Positions 1-9,039 of a stretch of 64,000 nucleotides of DNA are shown in pieces (position 1 is the stretch's first letter; each line of letters opens with the position of its first letter). The translations under genes were made by a program, and so were the position numbers. The stretch lies in the NCBI RefSeq assembly GCF_001909285.1, contig NZ_MRSV01000001.1:825331-889330 (forward strand), given 5' to 3'. The DNA comes from Exiguobacterium profundum (GTDB lineage Bacteria > Bacillota > Bacilli > Exiguobacteriales > Exiguobacteriaceae). The notes beneath the pieces were generated by a model. That model did not search any database. It saw only the letters and a list, made by a program, of their open reading frames with translations, and was not told the DNA's origin.

Positions 1-1
1 A

Positions 2-457
2 GAAGGCATGCGTGTCACGGCACCAGACGAATTGAAGCCGGTTGATGTGAAGACGATGCCACACCCAGGATTCCCGACAGACATGCAGTCACAAATGATG
101 GCACTCGTCTTGAAAGCGGGCGGTACATCTGTCATCACGGAAACGGTGTTTGAGAATCGCTTTATGCACGTCGAAGAGTTCCGTCGTATGAACGCGGACA
201 TTAAGATTGAAGGACGTTCAGCAATTGTCAAAGGTGGCGTACGCCTTCAAGGAGCGGAAGTTGTCGCAACGGACCTTCGTGCCGGAGCAGCACTTATTCT
301 AGCAGGTCTCATCGCGGAAGAAGAGACACGCGTTGGAGATTTATATCATATCGACCGTGGATACGTTGACTTCCACAAGAAACTTCAAGCACTCGGTGCT
401 GACATCGAGCGTATTGAAGGAACTGTCGAAGTTGCTGAAGAAATGGTTCAGAACTAA
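2..457 (+). CDS. murA: UDP-N-acetylglucosamine 1-carboxyvinyltransferase, C-terminal part
   Basis: This is the 3' end of a gene that begins before the window. MurA transfers enolpyruvate from PEP to UDP-GlcNAc, the first committed step of peptidoglycan synthesis in the cytoplasm. The visible part carries the PGFPTDMQ segment, whose Asp is the family's proton-transfer residue, and the [10 protein letters not shown] segment with the substrate-binding Arg near the C-terminus. In Bacillus subtilis murAA lies upstream of spoIID, spoIIQ, spoIIID and mbl; here mbl follows after about 80 bases, with no sporulation genes between. A hairpin with a T run follows the stop codon, so it is probably transcribed apart from mbl. 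Confidence 0.95.
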   Translation, partial: EGMRVTAPDELKPVDVKTMPHPGFPTDMQSQMMALVLKAGGTSVITETVFENRFMHVEEFRRMNADIKIEGRSAIVKGGVRLQGAEVVATDLRAGAALILAGLIAEEETRVGDLYHIDRGYVDFHKKLQALGADIERIEGTVEVAEEMVQN

Positions 458-473
458 GAAACGAGCACGAATT

Positions 474-505
474 AGAGGGCGAGGAGAGACTCTTCTCGCT
501 CTTTT
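474..505 (+). terminator. Terminator after murA
   Basis: A 14-pair hairpin with three G-U pairs and a 3-base loop, 474-487 pairing with 491-504, runs straight into a short T run. Confidence 0.65.
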
Positions 506-538
506 CAATGAAGAAACGAACGGAGGAACCTATACATC

Positions 539-1525
539 ATGTTTTCAAAAGATATCGGGATTGATTTAGGGACAGCAAACGTTGTCATTCACGTCAAAGG
601 GAAAGGAATCGTCTTAGACGAACCTTCAGTCGTTGCGATAAAACGCTCTACAGGAAAAGTACTAGCAGTCGGTTCAGAAGCGTATGAGATGGTTGGTCGT
701 ACACCTGGTGATATCGTGGCAATCCGTCCTCTTCGTGACGGAGTCATCGCCGATTTCGCCACAACAGAAGAAATGCTCCGTCACTTCATCGAGAAAATTC
801 AAGTCCGAGGCTTCTTCGGAGGCATCCGCATGCTGATTTGTACACCTGCGAACGTCACGCCGGTTGAAGCAAAAGCCATTCGTGAAGCTGCTGAGAAAGC
901 TGGCGCGAAAGAAGTCTTCCTCGCCGTCGAACCAAAAGCTGCGGCAGTCGGTTCAGGCATGGATATTTGGAAGCCGGTTGGTCACATGATCATTGACATC
1001 GGTGGTGGGACGACCGACGTCGCCATTTTATCAATGGGAGACATCGTCTGCGGTGAGACTATCAAGATTGCAGGGGATCGCTTCGATACGGACATCCTTC
1101 GTGCCATCAAAGAGAAGCACAAGCTGATCATCGGAGAACGTACGGCTGAACAAATCAAGAAAGAAATCGCGACGGTCTTCCCAGGAGGGCGTAACGAATC
1201 GATGGATATTCGTGGACGTGACATGGTACGTGGATTGCCTCGTACGGTGACCATTACGTCAGAAGAACTTCGTGAAGCGATGGCTGAATCAGCTAATGAA
1301 ATCGTCGAAGCAGCGAAGCGTGTCCTTGAACAGACACCACCAGAACTTGCAGCGGATATCATCGACCGCGGAATCATCATGACAGGTGGGGGATCACTCC
1401 TTCACGGTCTTGACCAACTCGTCGCAGAGCGTGTCATGTTGCCGGTCATGATGGCCGAGGAGCCGACACTCAGTGTCGCGCACGGAACGGGAATCATGCT
1501 CGAAAACTTAGATCGATTGAAATAA
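539..1525 (+). CDS. mbl: Actin-like cell-shape protein Mbl (MreB family)
   Basis: The 328-residue product is a full-length MreB-family actin homologue. These form short membrane-associated ATP-bound filaments that guide lateral wall synthesis together with elongation enzymes. Visible motifs are the phosphate-1 loop GIDLGTANV near residue 7, the phosphate-2 loop IDIGGGTTD near 160 and the adenosine motif MTGGGSLLHG near 285. The ATG start is preceded by GGAGG. The call as Mbl rather than MreB rests on its place between murA and (further on) flhO-flhP, as in Bacillus, and the absence of mreCD. A strong terminator follows. Confidence 0.9.
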   Translation: MFSKDIGIDLGTANVVIHVKGKGIVLDEPSVVAIKRSTGKVLAVGSEAYEMVGRTPGDIVAIRPLRDGVIADFATTEEMLRHFIEKIQVRGFFGGIRMLICTPANVTPVEAKAIREAAEKAGAKEVFLAVEPKAAAVGSGMDIWKPVGHMIIDIGGGTTDVAILSMGDIVCGETIKIAGDRFDTDILRAIKEKHKLIIGERTAEQIKKEIATVFPGGRNESMDIRGRDMVRGLPRTVTITSEELREAMAESANEIVEAAKRVLEQTPPELAADIIDRGIIMTGGGSLLHGLDQLVAERVMLPVMMAEEPTLSVAHGTGIMLENLDRLK

Positions 1526-1528
1526 ACA

Positions 1529-1560
1529 GACAAGCGACCGCGTGCGGTCGCTTGTCTTTT
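1529..1560 (+). terminator. Terminator after mbl, probably bidirectional
   Basis: A 12-pair GC-rich perfect hairpin (1529-1540 with 1545-1556) is followed by TTTT. It also lies just past the end of the minus-strand gene that stops at 1567. Confidence 0.85.
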
Positions 1561-1566
1561 GTATGT

Positions 1567-1938
1567 TCAACTCAATATTTCGGAGACGAGTGCCAACACG
1601 TTGCCTTCAGAATCTTTGAAGAAACTCATCCACGTTTCTGTCGTCCCCATTTTTGCCACACAGTTTGGTTCATCAATGAAAGTCACTCCTGCATTTTTCA
1701 ACTGAGCATAAGCGTCATCGATGGATGCGATACTCAAATAGAGAATTGGACTTGATTTTGCCAAAACATCATTCTCTGGAGGGGACAACATGAGGCGAAC
1801 GCCCCCACAGTCGAAAAATGCGAGCAATCCTGCTTGAAAGAGAAAGGGTACCTCAAGCGTGTCTCGATAGAATTGAACGGCACGGTCTAACTCTTTGACA
1901 GGGATGTAAATTTGTTTGATTTGTTGAATGAGGCTCAT
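1567..1938 (-). CDS. VOC (glyoxalase/bleomycin-resistance) family protein
   Basis: The 123-residue product has the vicinal-oxygen-chelate fold pattern: a first module starting IKQIYIPVKELDRAVQFY and a second ending FFKDSEGNVLALV, where the terminal acidic residue region normally helps to bind metal. Members are metal-dependent lyases, dioxygenases or resistance proteins; the substrate cannot be told from sequence. The start at 1938 is chosen because AAAGG lies 9 bases upstream; the ATG at 1947 abuts that site and longer versions lack one. It lies 13 bases after the preceding minus-strand gene, so the two are probably co-transcribed. Confidence 0.8.
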   Translation of the reverse strand: MSLIQQIKQIYIPVKELDRAVQFYRDTLEVPFLFQAGLLAFFDCGGVRLMLSPPENDVLAKSSPILYLSIASIDDAYAQLKNAGVTFIDEPNCVAKMGTTETWMSFFKDSEGNVLALVSEILS

Positions 1939-1951
1939 GGGATTCATCCTT

Positions 1952-2458
1952 TCAATATGTATTTGAAACAGGAAGGGGTAACTCTGATTCAAGTTGACGT
2001 TGGAGACGGTTGGTAAGTCTTGTTGGGTGAGACATTAAGCCGATAGAAATATGTAATGGGAATAGGGTATGTAAGTCGCTAGGATAATATGAGCCATCTC
2101 GAGGTAACGTATGATTGACAATCCGAGAGACTCCTGAGGAATGGTCAATGTGTAAGACGATTGGAGCAGATATTCCGGTCCCTCGCTCAAGTTGTTGATG
2201 GTTAGGATAATATTCTTGTAGAAGCACCCATACATACACTTCCTGTCGAGTCGTACTCGTCCCGAGGATTTGATAGCTGGCATAAACATCCCCACCGAAA
2301 TTAGGAGACATGACTTGAGTTGTCAAGTAGCGCTCCAACACGTTCTGATTGACGTCGACGGATTGGGTAAGCGTGACAAATGATTCATCCGTCAAGGCAG
2401 CATAGAGCAAAGCACTCAATATCCATGTACAAAATGTCGTTATGATCAACTTTTTCAA
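1952..2458 (-). CDS. Exported or membrane-anchored protein of unknown function
   Basis: The 168-residue product starts with KK and then one hydrophobic stretch (about residues 4-21) that would serve as signal peptide or anchor. The rest is soluble-looking, with no Cys lipobox and no motif I recognise. I place the start at a TTG (2458) because GGGAGG lies 8 bases before it; the upstream TTG at 2473 overlaps that site. It is followed closely by the VOC gene on the same strand. Confidence 0.6.
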   Translation of the reverse strand: MKKLIITTFCTWILSALLYAALTDESFVTLTQSVDVNQNVLERYLTTQVMSPNFGGDVYASYQILGTSTTRQEVYVWVLLQEYYPNHQQLERGTGISAPIVLHIDHSSGVSRIVNHTLPRDGSYYPSDLHTLFPLHISIGLMSHPTRLTNRLQRQLESELPLPVSNTY

Positions 2459-2552
2459 GTAAGCGCCTCCCAATACCGATGTGATGAATCATATATGTCC
2501 ATCATATCTAAAGAGGATACGAATATATAGGTCATTCGTGGAAAAAATTGTA

Positions 2553-2558
2553 TATAAT
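2553..2558 (+). promoter_or_regulatory. -10 box upstream of the SDR gene
   Basis: A perfect TATAAT lies about 90 bases before the start codon of the SDR gene. No convincing -35 box sits at the right distance. Confidence 0.35.
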
Positions 2559-2646
2559 GAAATCATTAATCAATGAGAGGGGAATCATGATGGCACCGAT
2601 TCACTAATAGACTGAACAGAATAATCAAATAGAATCGGAGGACATC

Positions 2647-3408
2647 ATGAACAAACCACTTACACTCATTACTGGCGTCAGTCGCAATCAAGGCATCGGT
2701 GCTGCGATTGCGCGAAAACTTGCTTCTGAAGGACATGACTTGTACTTGACGCACTGGAGTCCGTTTGACGCTAAAGAAGGAATCGGGGAAGAAATTGGCT
2801 TCATCGAACGATTGGTTCAAGAACTGACTGAAGAAGGGACCCGTGTCGAGCATGAGGCATACGATTTGGCTTCAGGAGACGAGGTCGGATTACTTGATCG
2901 AATGGAAGCTAAACTTGGTATACCGAGCAGGCTAATCCATAACGCGACCTATGAGCGACATGTCAACGTTGAGAACTTTACAATCGACGTATTGAGAAAA
3001 CATTACCTGGTGAATAACGAAGGGACACTCGGACTCACCTTTGCGTTTATTGAGCGCTATAAACAAGCGGGACATCAAGATGGGCGAATCCTGTTCTTCG
3101 TATCGGGGGGACCGGATGCGAATAACCTGGCCTACATCGCAACGAAAGGTGCATTGATTGCCATCACACCTGCGTTGGCGAATGGATTAGGAGAATACGG
3201 CATTTCGGTGAATGCGTTCGATCCGGGACCGACGGATACGGGTTGGATCAATGACGAACTTCGCGAACACTTGCTACCATTATTTCCTTACAAGCGAATG
3301 GGGACGCCTGAAGATACGGCTCGCTTCGTCGCTTTCTTGATGGGCCCGGACGGCGCATGGGTGAATGGCCAACATCTTCACGTTGACGGAGGGTTTACTG
3401 GGCGCTAA
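2647..3408 (+). CDS. Short-chain dehydrogenase/reductase (FabG-like)
   Basis: The 253-residue product is a classical SDR. The nucleotide-binding motif appears as TGVSRNQGIG at residues 9-18, the NNAG-like position reads HNAT near 99, and the catalytic pair is YIATK near residue 159 preceded by a Ser in FFVSGG. The tail GQHLHVDGGFTG is typical. Such enzymes use NAD(P)H to reduce ketones; the family is often annotated 3-ketoacyl-ACP reductase, but the weak NNAG motif and isolated position argue against a role in fatty acid synthesis. GGAGG lies 6 bases before the ATG. It appears monocistronic. Confidence 0.85.
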   Translation: MNKPLTLITGVSRNQGIGAAIARKLASEGHDLYLTHWSPFDAKEGIGEEIGFIERLVQELTEEGTRVEHEAYDLASGDEVGLLDRMEAKLGIPSRLIHNATYERHVNVENFTIDVLRKHYLVNNEGTLGLTFAFIERYKQAGHQDGRILFFVSGGPDANNLAYIATKGALIAITPALANGLGEYGISVNAFDPGPTDTGWINDELREHLLPLFPYKRMGTPEDTARFVAFLMGPDGAWVNGQHLHVDGGFTGR

Positions 3409-3435
3409 TAGAGAACGTTCGATGGATACAATAAA

Positions 3436-3473
3436 AAAAAGACATCTCACTTTAAGTGTGAGATGTCTTTTTT
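3436..3473 (+). terminator. Bidirectional terminator between SDR and response regulator
   Basis: An 11-pair perfect hairpin (3440-3450 with 3458-3468) is flanked by A8 on one side and a T run on the other, so it works for both converging genes. Confidence 0.85.
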
Positions 3474-4252
3474 CAATGCCATGTATAGTCTTTATCAACA
3501 AATAAACGATTTTTTAAGTCTTTTTTAGAAATTGAAGGATTTGGTGCATCAAGCCAATCGTAATAATCACAGGCACAGGAATCACCAAGTTCGATAGAAT
3601 AGCCATTATTTATTGTATTAACAGTTATATCGAGTTCATGTTCAGCTAACGTCTTTTTCAATCGATAAATCGTGTTGTATACGTTGTGTAAGGCGCGTTG
3701 TGGTTCATCGATGTCCGGGTAAAGGGTTTCGGCAAGCACCCACTTATTAATGACCTGCTTACGATGAAAAACTAAGTAGGCAAATAACTCCTCTGTTTTT
3801 TGTTTTTTTCACTTCACAAGATTTCCATCTTGTGTTCGTACCGAAAAACGATCTAGAAATTGTATGCGACAAGATTGATTGAGATTCTTTTGTTGAATCG
3901 CCTCATAGCGCTGGATGATACGCGGAATGACGTTATGAATCATCTGCTCTGTGATGGGCTTCAACAAGTAATGCGTGGCATGCAAATTGAACGCTTCAAC
4001 GGCATACTGTTGATGGGCGGTCGTGAAGACGACTTGTGTCCGTTCCGGCAAATAGGTCGCCAATTCGAGCCCCGTCATTTCAGGCATCTCGATATCTAAA
4101 AAGACAAGGTCTACCGGGTGCTCTTGAATAAAAGTGAGAGCTTGAACCGGACTTTGGAATGAACCAATCCACTCAAGAGACGGCTCCTCTTTTACAATCC
4201 GCTCCATCATCCCTAAAATATGATGTTCATCTTCAATTAAAATCGTACGCAT
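3473..4252 (-). pseudogene. Response regulator (receiver plus winged-helix output) split by an in-frame TGA
   Basis: Reading on the minus strand, 4252-3812 encodes a receiver domain with the acidic pair (IEDE), phospho-acceptor Asp in VFLDIEMPE and the conserved Lys in LLKPI. The frame then meets TGA at 3809-3811 and continues open as KKQKTEELFAYLVFHRKQ, then LAETLYPD and IYRLKK, which is a winged-helix transcription-activator domain of the type joined to SARP/BTAD-like regulators. In that family a Trp normally sits at the interrupted position, so a TGG-to-TGA change explains it. The start overlaps the upstream kinase gene by 20 bases, making them a kinase/regulator pair. If the stop is real the DNA-binding part is lost unless read through. 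Confidence 0.8.
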
Positions 4253-6014
4253 CTAGATGATTCGTCCTTTCCTGTTTTGGTAAACGCAGGTGAATGGTGG
4301 TGCCTTTTTTCAAAGTGGTTGCTAAGTCAAACGTTGCACCATGAAGGTGTTCGATTCGACTTTTAATATTGCAAATCCCAATCCCAGATGTTTTGTTTGA
4401 TACGTTTGGATCAAAACCACTCCCTGTATCTTGAACATAAATCTCAATCATTCCGTTTCGTTCCTGGATAGAAAGTGTCAATCGCTTTTGTCCTGGGTGT
4501 CGATAGAGACCATGTCGCACGGCATTTTCAACGAGTGGTTGAATTAATAAAGGTGGAATCGAACAGTCGAGAAGAGATTCATCAATTTCTTTCTCGACGT
4601 AGAACGAATCACGGAATCGCGTCTGTTCAATGGCGAGATACGAGTCGATCATATCGACTTCTTGGCGAATCGATATCTCGTTTTCGGTTCGACCATTTTC
4701 AAAAATGAAGCGGACGTAAGTGCTCAAGTGACTGAGTAGACGAGCCGCATCGGGTGGAGACGTGTAACAGAGTGCAATCACATTTCCAAACGTATTGTAA
4801 AGGAAGTGAGGCTTGATTTGAGCGTTAAAGAAGGACATCTCGTGCTGAGAGGCCAACGCTTCAACTTGTTGTTTTTTTCTTTTTTTTTTAGACAGGTGAA
4901 TCGGTAGAAGCAAAAACATCAATAGGAAATAGATGATGGTAAACGTATTGGCGTATAATTGCTGATTGGGCGAGACGATGAACGTCGACGTCATGATTCC
5001 GATATACCCGACGAGTTGGGCGAGTGTGAAAGTTAGTAACTCGAGCGGATTGCCTGTCTTGTACTTTTCAAGAAGCCATCCAATATTCAATCCGACCCAG
5101 AAGAACGTGATAAATAAAACGATCATCCATACAAAGTATTCATACACTTCGTAAACGGAAGAGGGCAGGAAGATGGCTAGTACAGTCAATCCATATAGTG
5201 GATATCTCGAAATGGCCAAAAACCGGTCAAATGACACACGTTCCAAACATCGCGAAAACTCGATTAACATGATGATACTCAGTATGGCTAAACTTAACGT
5301 CAACTTATCACTACCCGAGATCCACATGCCGTCTCGGGACATGATTGAAAAACTCGTCAACAAAAAGAAAGCTGTTCCGAAACCATACAACCGTTCATTT
5401 CGGTGAAAGAGATAGACGATGGCATAGAACATGGCAATCAAAAGTGAAATGAGCAACATGAAAAATTCGTAGCCGGCATAAGCGTTTTGAGTGGTCATGA
5501 TGGCATGTAACGGTCCGACTAATATACTTTCTTCGATGGGTGCGAAATTACCTGCCTGTCGTTCATGTTGAATCGTCAGTCGGAATTGTTTTGTCTCATC
5601 ATCGAGCAAGAGCAGAGACGGCTGCTCGACGAGACGATTGTTTCCAATTTGTATCGTTTCAACCATTTTCCCATCTATCAAAATCGTAGAGGAGGATAGG
5701 GACTTTGGAATGAGCAAGGCATACGTACCGGTTGGCAACGCGATATCGAGTTCATAGGTAGATTCACGATAAGGGGTTGTAAACGGAATGGTTCGATAGG
5801 AGCGGCGATCAACTTGGGTGACAATCCCTGACTCATAGCGCCATGAGCCGTCTAGTCGCAAAATCTCTTCGTCGACAGTAGAAGAGAGAAGAGAAGCTTC
5901 GCCCTTGTTAACGGTGACGATCGGATTGATTGACTGATGTCGAATCAATAAAGTGAGACTGACGCCAACCAACATCACAAGGATGAGGATAAACGTCATT
6001 CGATTACGCGTCAT
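4233..6014 (-). CDS. Membrane sensor histidine kinase, 7TM-DISM / LytS-type
   Basis: The 593-residue product has an N-terminal membrane segment, an extracellular beta-rich region to about residue 170, then about seven membrane helices (roughly 180-370), a Lys-rich linker coded by a T7CT10 tract (4872-4889), and a kinase core of the His_kinase/LytS type: the phospho-His motif AQIKPHFLYN near residue 402, the N box ENAVRHG and a GIGICNIKSR G box. It autophosphorylates and would signal to the adjoining response regulator, which is interrupted. AAGGGA lies 8 bases before the chosen ATG at 6014; the GTG at 6020 is too close to it. The ligand is unknown. Confidence 0.85.
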   Translation of the reverse strand: MTRNRMTFILILVMLVGVSLTLLIRHQSINPIVTVNKGEASLLSSTVDEEILRLDGSWRYESGIVTQVDRRSYRTIPFTTPYRESTYELDIALPTGTYALLIPKSLSSSTILIDGKMVETIQIGNNRLVEQPSLLLLDDETKQFRLTIQHERQAGNFAPIEESILVGPLHAIMTTQNAYAGYEFFMLLISLLIAMFYAIVYLFHRNERLYGFGTAFFLLTSFSIMSRDGMWISGSDKLTLSLAILSIIMLIEFSRCLERVSFDRFLAISRYPLYGLTVLAIFLPSSVYEVYEYFVWMIVLFITFFWVGLNIGWLLEKYKTGNPLELLTFTLAQLVGYIGIMTSTFIVSPNQQLYANTFTIIYFLLMFLLLPIHLSKKKRKKQQVEALASQHEMSFFNAQIKPHFLYNTFGNVIALCYTSPPDAARLLSHLSTYVRFIFENGRTENEISIRQEVDMIDSYLAIEQTRFRDSFYVEKEIDESLLDCSIPPLLIQPLVENAVRHGLYRHPGQKRLTLSIQERNGMIEIYVQDTGSGFDPNVSNKTSGIGICNIKSRIEHLHGATFDLATTLKKGTTIHLRLPKQERTNHLDAYDFN

Positions 6015-6200
6015 GAACACATTCCCTTCAATCTTTGTGAGTTTTTTGTGAGGTCATTCCGTTATTCTTTCTAATAGGTGAATGAATTTTTGAAGTGACT
6101 CTCCGTCTCATCATCGTACCCGAACTTTTTTTGTTTGTTTTTAAAAAGTCATTCACCGTACGAAGTGAGGCATTCTAAGAGTGAAGGAAGAAGGCATTCC

Positions 6201-8156
6201 ATGAAACGTTGGATTGAACAACGCATTAGTCGACAAGTTATGACGATTTTCTATATATTGATTGCCTTAGTGACACTCACATCGATTGGGACCTATTTTT
6301 ATACACAGCAATCGATTCAAGAGACGACCGTAAAATTAGAACGAATCAGTGAGCAACGTGCACGGGCGACAGACCTGTTTGAAACGTGGCAATCGATGCA
6401 ATATGAATTACGAGGGCACGTCCTGTTAGGAGAACGTGCGCTATTAGAAGAAGTAAGAACGGCTCAAACGAACATCGACGAGCAAACGACATGGTTCGAA
6501 GAACAGGCAAGAAACGCGGAAGAAGTACAGTTCGCAGAAGATGCAAGACTTCTCTTCTCGATCTATACGACACGCGTCATGCCGGCACTTGAACAATATG
6601 TGGTTGCGAAGCAGGCAGGAGAAATCGATGAATCGTTCCTGCAGATGCGCACCGTAGGGCAATTCATGCAAAAAAATGAAACATCGACTCAGACGCGATT
6701 TAAACTGAACTCAAGTAGTGCTGCCGATATGAGTGCGAGCATCGTCGATATGGAGTCGGTCTTTACCGACTATCGACAAAATCTTGATTTTCAAGAAAGT
6801 GAATTGCGAGATGCGCTATCAAAACAGTTAGTGAAAGCCCAATGGATTTGGCTTTTGATTCTACTCGGGGCATTGTTCATATTGTTTGTCGGGTTGCAGC
6901 CATATATTTTAAGGTTGACCAATCAACTGCAGACGCTGATGGTAAACAGTGAGCGTCTCGCGAGCAACCCGAGCGCGACACTCATCCCGATTAAACCGCT
7001 ACAAAACGAAGTCGGACAGTTGTCGAAAGCGTTTAATGAGATGGCGACCTCACTTCGGACCCAACAAGATCAAGTCGATCTCGAACGTGAGAAGACCGCT
7101 CGAATTTTGCACACGATGCGCGATTCTATCGTCTATACGGAACTCAAAACGAATGAACGCTTTGGTAACAGTGCGCTCTTTGACTTATATGAACATCCGA
7201 TTCCGACTACAGAACGGGGCAGTCTATACCCAATTGCGATGTACTATCCGATGTTCATGAACCAGATTGATGATCAAGAGGGATTGAACGGTTTCACGAA
7301 GCGTGCTAAAGAAGAAGGCATGTTCGACGAAACGTTCACCTATACGATGCAAGAGGGTCAGAAAACGATCCGCATGTACGCCGAACCGATTGATCTTCAA
7401 AATGAACGTGTGGGTGTCATCTTCGTCTCACGAGATATTACCCAGGAAACAGAAGTCAATCGCTTGAAGACAGAACTTGTGGCGACAGTATCCCATGAGC
7501 TTCGGACGCCCCTTACCTCGATTCTCGGTTTTTCAGAACTGCTCAAAAGTCGTCAATTGGAAAACACGAAGCGAGAGCGCTATTTAGACATGATTGCGAG
7601 TGAGACAAAGCGGCTCGAACGACTCGTGAGTGACTTGCAAAAAATTCAAAAAATGGAGGCGGGTATGAGCGTACCTGACTTTAAAGTAGAGAGTCTATAC
7701 GATTTATTATCAGATCTCCTCGAAATCCACGCAGGGTCGACAGAGCATCATTTCTTCCACTTTGATTGTGAAGAATCGCTATTTGTCGCGGGAGATCCGG
7801 CCCAATTACGTCAAGTCTTCTCGAACATCTTGAACAATGCCATCAAGTATTCTCCAAGAGGTGGGAATGTGACAGTCGATGTCACGTGTGAAGATGACAC
7901 GATTCAAATCGGGATCACGGATGAAGGGTTAGGACTTTCGGAAGAAGATGCAGCACGAATCTTTGATAAATTTTATCGTTCGGCATCAGAAGAAAGTAAA
8001 CGGATTGGTGGAACCGGATTAGGTTTAGCAATCTGTAAAGAAATCGTTCAACTGCACGGTGGTACCATCTCTGTTCAATCTCAACTAGGAGAAGGAACGA
8101 CGATGATTGTCGAGTTACCGATGGTCGACCATGTCAATGAAGAGAGTTCATCCTAA
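6201..8156 (+). CDS. Membrane histidine kinase with HAMP linker, no adjacent regulator
   Basis: The 651-residue product has a first membrane segment (about residues 14-34), a helical extracellular sensor of about 180 residues resembling four-helix CHASE3-like domains, a second membrane segment, a HAMP linker, a PAS-like region, then HisKA with phospho-His in VSHELRTPLTS near residue 432 and an HATPase_c domain with NAIKYSPRGG (N box), DEGLG (G1) and GTGLGLAI (G2). AAGAAGG is 6 bases before the ATG at 6201; a longer TTG-started version has no ribosome binding site. No response regulator gene is next to it, so its partner is elsewhere. It is followed by a terminator overlapping the stop codon. 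Confidence 0.85.
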   Translation: MKRWIEQRISRQVMTIFYILIALVTLTSIGTYFYTQQSIQETTVKLERISEQRARATDLFETWQSMQYELRGHVLLGERALLEEVRTAQTNIDEQTTWFEEQARNAEEVQFAEDARLLFSIYTTRVMPALEQYVVAKQAGEIDESFLQMRTVGQFMQKNETSTQTRFKLNSSSAADMSASIVDMESVFTDYRQNLDFQESELRDALSKQLVKAQWIWLLILLGALFILFVGLQPYILRLTNQLQTLMVNSERLASNPSATLIPIKPLQNEVGQLSKAFNEMATSLRTQQDQVDLEREKTARILHTMRDSIVYTELKTNERFGNSALFDLYEHPIPTTERGSLYPIAMYYPMFMNQIDDQEGLNGFTKRAKEEGMFDETFTYTMQEGQKTIRMYAEPIDLQNERVGVIFVSRDITQETEVNRLKTELVATVSHELRTPLTSILGFSELLKSRQLENTKRERYLDMIASETKRLERLVSDLQKIQKMEAGMSVPDFKVESLYDLLSDLLEIHAGSTEHHFFHFDCEESLFVAGDPAQLRQVFSNILNNAIKYSPRGGNVTVDVTCEDDTIQIGITDEGLGLSEEDAARIFDKFYRSASEESKRIGGTGLGLAICKEIVQLHGGTISVQSQLGEGTTMIVELPMVDHVNEESSS

Positions 8157-8178
8157 TTTATGGGATGAACTTTTTTTG
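8145..8178 (+). terminator. Terminator overlapping the kinase stop codon
   Basis: A 9-pair hairpin, 8145-8153 with 8163-8171, runs into a T7 tract; the 5' arm lies inside the end of the kinase gene. Confidence 0.8.
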
Positions 8179-8186
8179 AAAAAACG

Positions 8187-8216
8187 TTGAATGTCACGCT
8201 CGTTTGGTACGATATA
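8187..8216 (+). promoter_or_regulatory. Possible flhO-flhP promoter
   Basis: TTGAAT and GATATA are 18 bases apart, an acceptable SigA match. The same -10 region reads CGATAT, the core of a SigD (flagellar) -10 box, but the SigD -35 TAAA is not present. In Bacillus flhO-flhP belong to the SigD regulon. Confidence 0.35.
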
Positions 8217-8254
8217 GAGAGTGAATCATGTTATAGGATGAAAGGAAGACGATT

Positions 8255-9028
8255 ATGCTACGCGGATTATATACAGCAGCGGGAGCGATGAATGCCCTGC
8301 AGCGCCAACAAGAGATTTTGAGCAACAACCTTGGTAACGTGAGAACACCAGGCTTCAAAGCGTCTGATGGCGTGGTACGTTCGTTTCCGGAGATGCTTCT
8401 TGCACAAGTCAGCAATCCGGATAACGCGAAATCGCGCGTGAAGGGAGAAGTAGGTACCCTATCAATGGGCGTCTATCTTCAAGAAACAATGCCCCGTTTC
8501 TCAGCTGGAAGTATCACAGAATCCGGTAGCCCGACCGACTTGTATTTAAAGGCACCTACTGATTTTGCGGGAGCCCCGATGTTTGCAGTCGAACAAGGCG
8601 GCGAGACGTTGTATACGACAAATGGACGCTTCTCGATCGATGAGGCGCTCTTCCTTCGTTCTGCGGACGGCGGATATATCCTTTCTGATGAAGGGGAACG
8701 AATCCAACTGCCATCGAGCGAGTTTCAAGTAGGGAAAGATGGTGTCATCACATCGCTTGGACAAAACGTGGCGACTCTTGGTGCCTACCAAATCGATGAC
8801 TTGACGACTCTTGAACAAGTCGGCAATGACTGGCGTGTGACGGGTGATGCCCCGGCGCCGGCCCAGGTCGAAGTACTACAAGGATTTATTGAAGAAGCGA
8901 ACGTCAACCTCGACCAGACGATGGCAGACTTGATGATGACGTATCGTCAGTTTGAGGCGAATCAAAAGGTCGTCCAAGCGTATGATAAAAGTGCCGAGCG
9001 AGCAATCGAAATCGCTCGTATTCGTTAA
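8255..9028 (+). CDS. flhO: Flagellar hook-basal body rod protein FlhO
   Basis: The 257-residue product belongs to the FlgF/FlgG family of proximal and distal rod proteins. It has the N-terminal motif LSNNLGNVRTPGFKA and the C-terminal heptad-rich segment (ANVNLDQTMADLMMTYRQFEANQKVVQ), which together form the coiled-coil D0 domain. Export through the flagellar type III apparatus follows from the family. AAAGGAAG precedes the ATG. flhP follows after 11 bases in the same operon. Confidence 0.9.
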   Translation: MLRGLYTAAGAMNALQRQQEILSNNLGNVRTPGFKASDGVVRSFPEMLLAQVSNPDNAKSRVKGEVGTLSMGVYLQETMPRFSAGSITESGSPTDLYLKAPTDFAGAPMFAVEQGGETLYTTNGRFSIDEALFLRSADGGYILSDEGERIQLPSSEFQVGKDGVITSLGQNVATLGAYQIDDLTTLEQVGNDWRVTGDAPAPAQVEVLQGFIEEANVNLDQTMADLMMTYRQFEANQKVVQAYDKSAERAIEIARIR

Positions 9029-9039
9029 GGAGGAACACC

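Noticed and set aside
6135-6200. A longer version of the histidine kinase from a TTG at 6135
   Set aside because: No ribosome binding site is present, while AAGAAGG lies 6 bases before the ATG at 6201 and the first membrane helix follows at the usual distance.
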